Of a stretch of 5,749 nt of DNA, positions 5,162-5,749 are shown piece after piece. Positions within the stretch are counted from its first letter, which is position 1. Each line of letters begins with the position of its first letter. Position numbers and translations under genes: made by a program. This DNA is from an uncultured Blautia sp. (lineage in GTDB: Bacteria; Bacillota; Clostridia; Lachnospirales; Lachnospiraceae), in NCBI GenBank assembly GCA_934373235.1, contig CAKROW010000114.1:1-5749 (forward strand), written 5' to 3'. The notes beneath the pieces are model-generated. The model was not told where the DNA came from. It saw only the letters and a program-made list of their open reading frames with translations, and ran no database searches.

Positions 5162-5749
5162 TTATTCTTTTTTCTTCAGAAATACCTTGCCCTCTGTTCC
5201 ATGGATCAGGCGGTTGATGTTCGCGCGGTGTCTGTAAAAAGCCATTGCCGTAAGAATTCCCATTACCACATAAAGTTCAATGGTATGTCCCTGGTCCATC
5301 CCATACACGCCTCTGCTGCCCAAAACCAGCACAAGGATAAATGCTGTCGCATAAGCACTTAAAGAACATAAAGACACATAATGGGTGGTAAAAAACAAGG
5401 TAAAAAACACCACCGCACAAACAATAAAGATCCTCCAGTCAAAAGCTATGATCATACCAACCGATGCTGCAATCCCCTTTCCTCCACGGAACTCCATCAT
5501 AACAGGAAAATTATGCCCAAGTATACATCCAAGCGCTGCATACAGAGTCAGAAGCGGAAGCAGGTTCCCCTCCGAACCCTGATAGATCAGTCTCACGATC
5601 ACAACAGCCACGATACACTTCAGGCAGTCACCCAAAAGCGTAAGAGCCCCTGCCTTTTTGCCAAAAGTACGGAAAGCATTGGTTGTTCCCGCATTGCCGC
5701 TTCCATGCTGGCGGATATCTGTTTTGTGAAGTTTTCCTATAAGGTATCC
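5162..5749 (-). CDS. plsY: Acyl-phosphate:glycerol-3-phosphate acyltransferase PlsY (5' end outside window)
   Basis: The reading frame stays open to the window edge, giving 195 C-terminal residues; roughly the first 10-20 are missing. PlsY is a polytopic membrane enzyme that transfers an acyl group from acyl-phosphate to glycerol-3-phosphate, making lysophosphatidic acid. Motif 1 is HGSGNAGTTNAFR at visible residues 15-27, with A and T where the usual motif has I and A. Motif 2 is GHNFPVMMEFRGGKG at 78-92. The third conserved region is HRANINRL...GTE at 174-186. Hydrophobic membrane segments lie between them. An internal TTG at 5635 is not the start, because motif 1 lies upstream of it. The protein ends in the lysine-rich tail KVFLKKKE. 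gpsA follows directly and supplies its substrate. Confidence 0.96.
   Translation of the reverse strand, partial: GYLIGKLHKTDIRQHGSGNAGTTNAFRTFGKKAGALTLLGDCLKCIVAVVIVRLIYQGSEGNLLPLLTLYAALGCILGHNFPVMMEFRGGKGIAASVGMIIAFDWRIFIVCAVVFFTLFFTTHYVSLCSLSAYATAFILVLVLGSRGVYGMDQGHTIELYVVMGILTAMAFYRHRANINRLIHGTEGKVFLKKKE

Overview
The window looks like the chromosome of a low-to-mid GC Clostridia member, most likely an acetogenic Lachnospiraceae such as Blautia. That assignment is an inference. It rests on nickel-maturation genes for CO dehydrogenase/acetyl-CoA synthase lying beside a short Wood-Ljungdahl-type MetF, on strong AGGAGG ribosome binding sites, and on a clostridial-style plsY-gpsA pair. No rRNA, tRNA, CRISPR array, insertion sequence or phage gene is visible.

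Left half (106-2762, all on the minus strand, read right to left). A promoter at 2734-2762 precedes a small His/Cys-rich putative metal-binding protein. Then come a CooT-type nickel-binding protein, methylenetetrahydrofolate reductase (metF) and a CooC-type nickel-insertion ATPase, with a hairpin terminator just after cooC. Together these genes could bind and deliver nickel to CODH/ACS and make methyl-tetrahydrofolate for it. CODH/ACS itself is outside the window. The 139-base metF-cooC spacer is the most unusual part. It holds nested inverted repeats that bury the cooC Shine-Dalgarno in a 13-bp perfect stem, plus an upstream copy of the same sequence that could compete for the blocking arm.

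Middle. A 360-base AT-rich gap (2670-3029) carries the minus-strand promoter and a likely plus-strand promoter for a stand-alone aldo/keto reductase. A run of compact hairpins ending in a T-tract terminator follows that gene (3878-3972).

Right half (4009-5749, minus strand). plsY (5' end beyond the window) and gpsA are consecutive steps at the entry to phospholipid synthesis. They end at a 21-bp perfect-arm bidirectional terminator shared with the converging aldo/keto reductase.

Several start codons were moved from the longest possible ORF to the start with a properly spaced Shine-Dalgarno (metF 1948, cooT 2231, His-rich gene 2669, aldo/keto reductase 3030).
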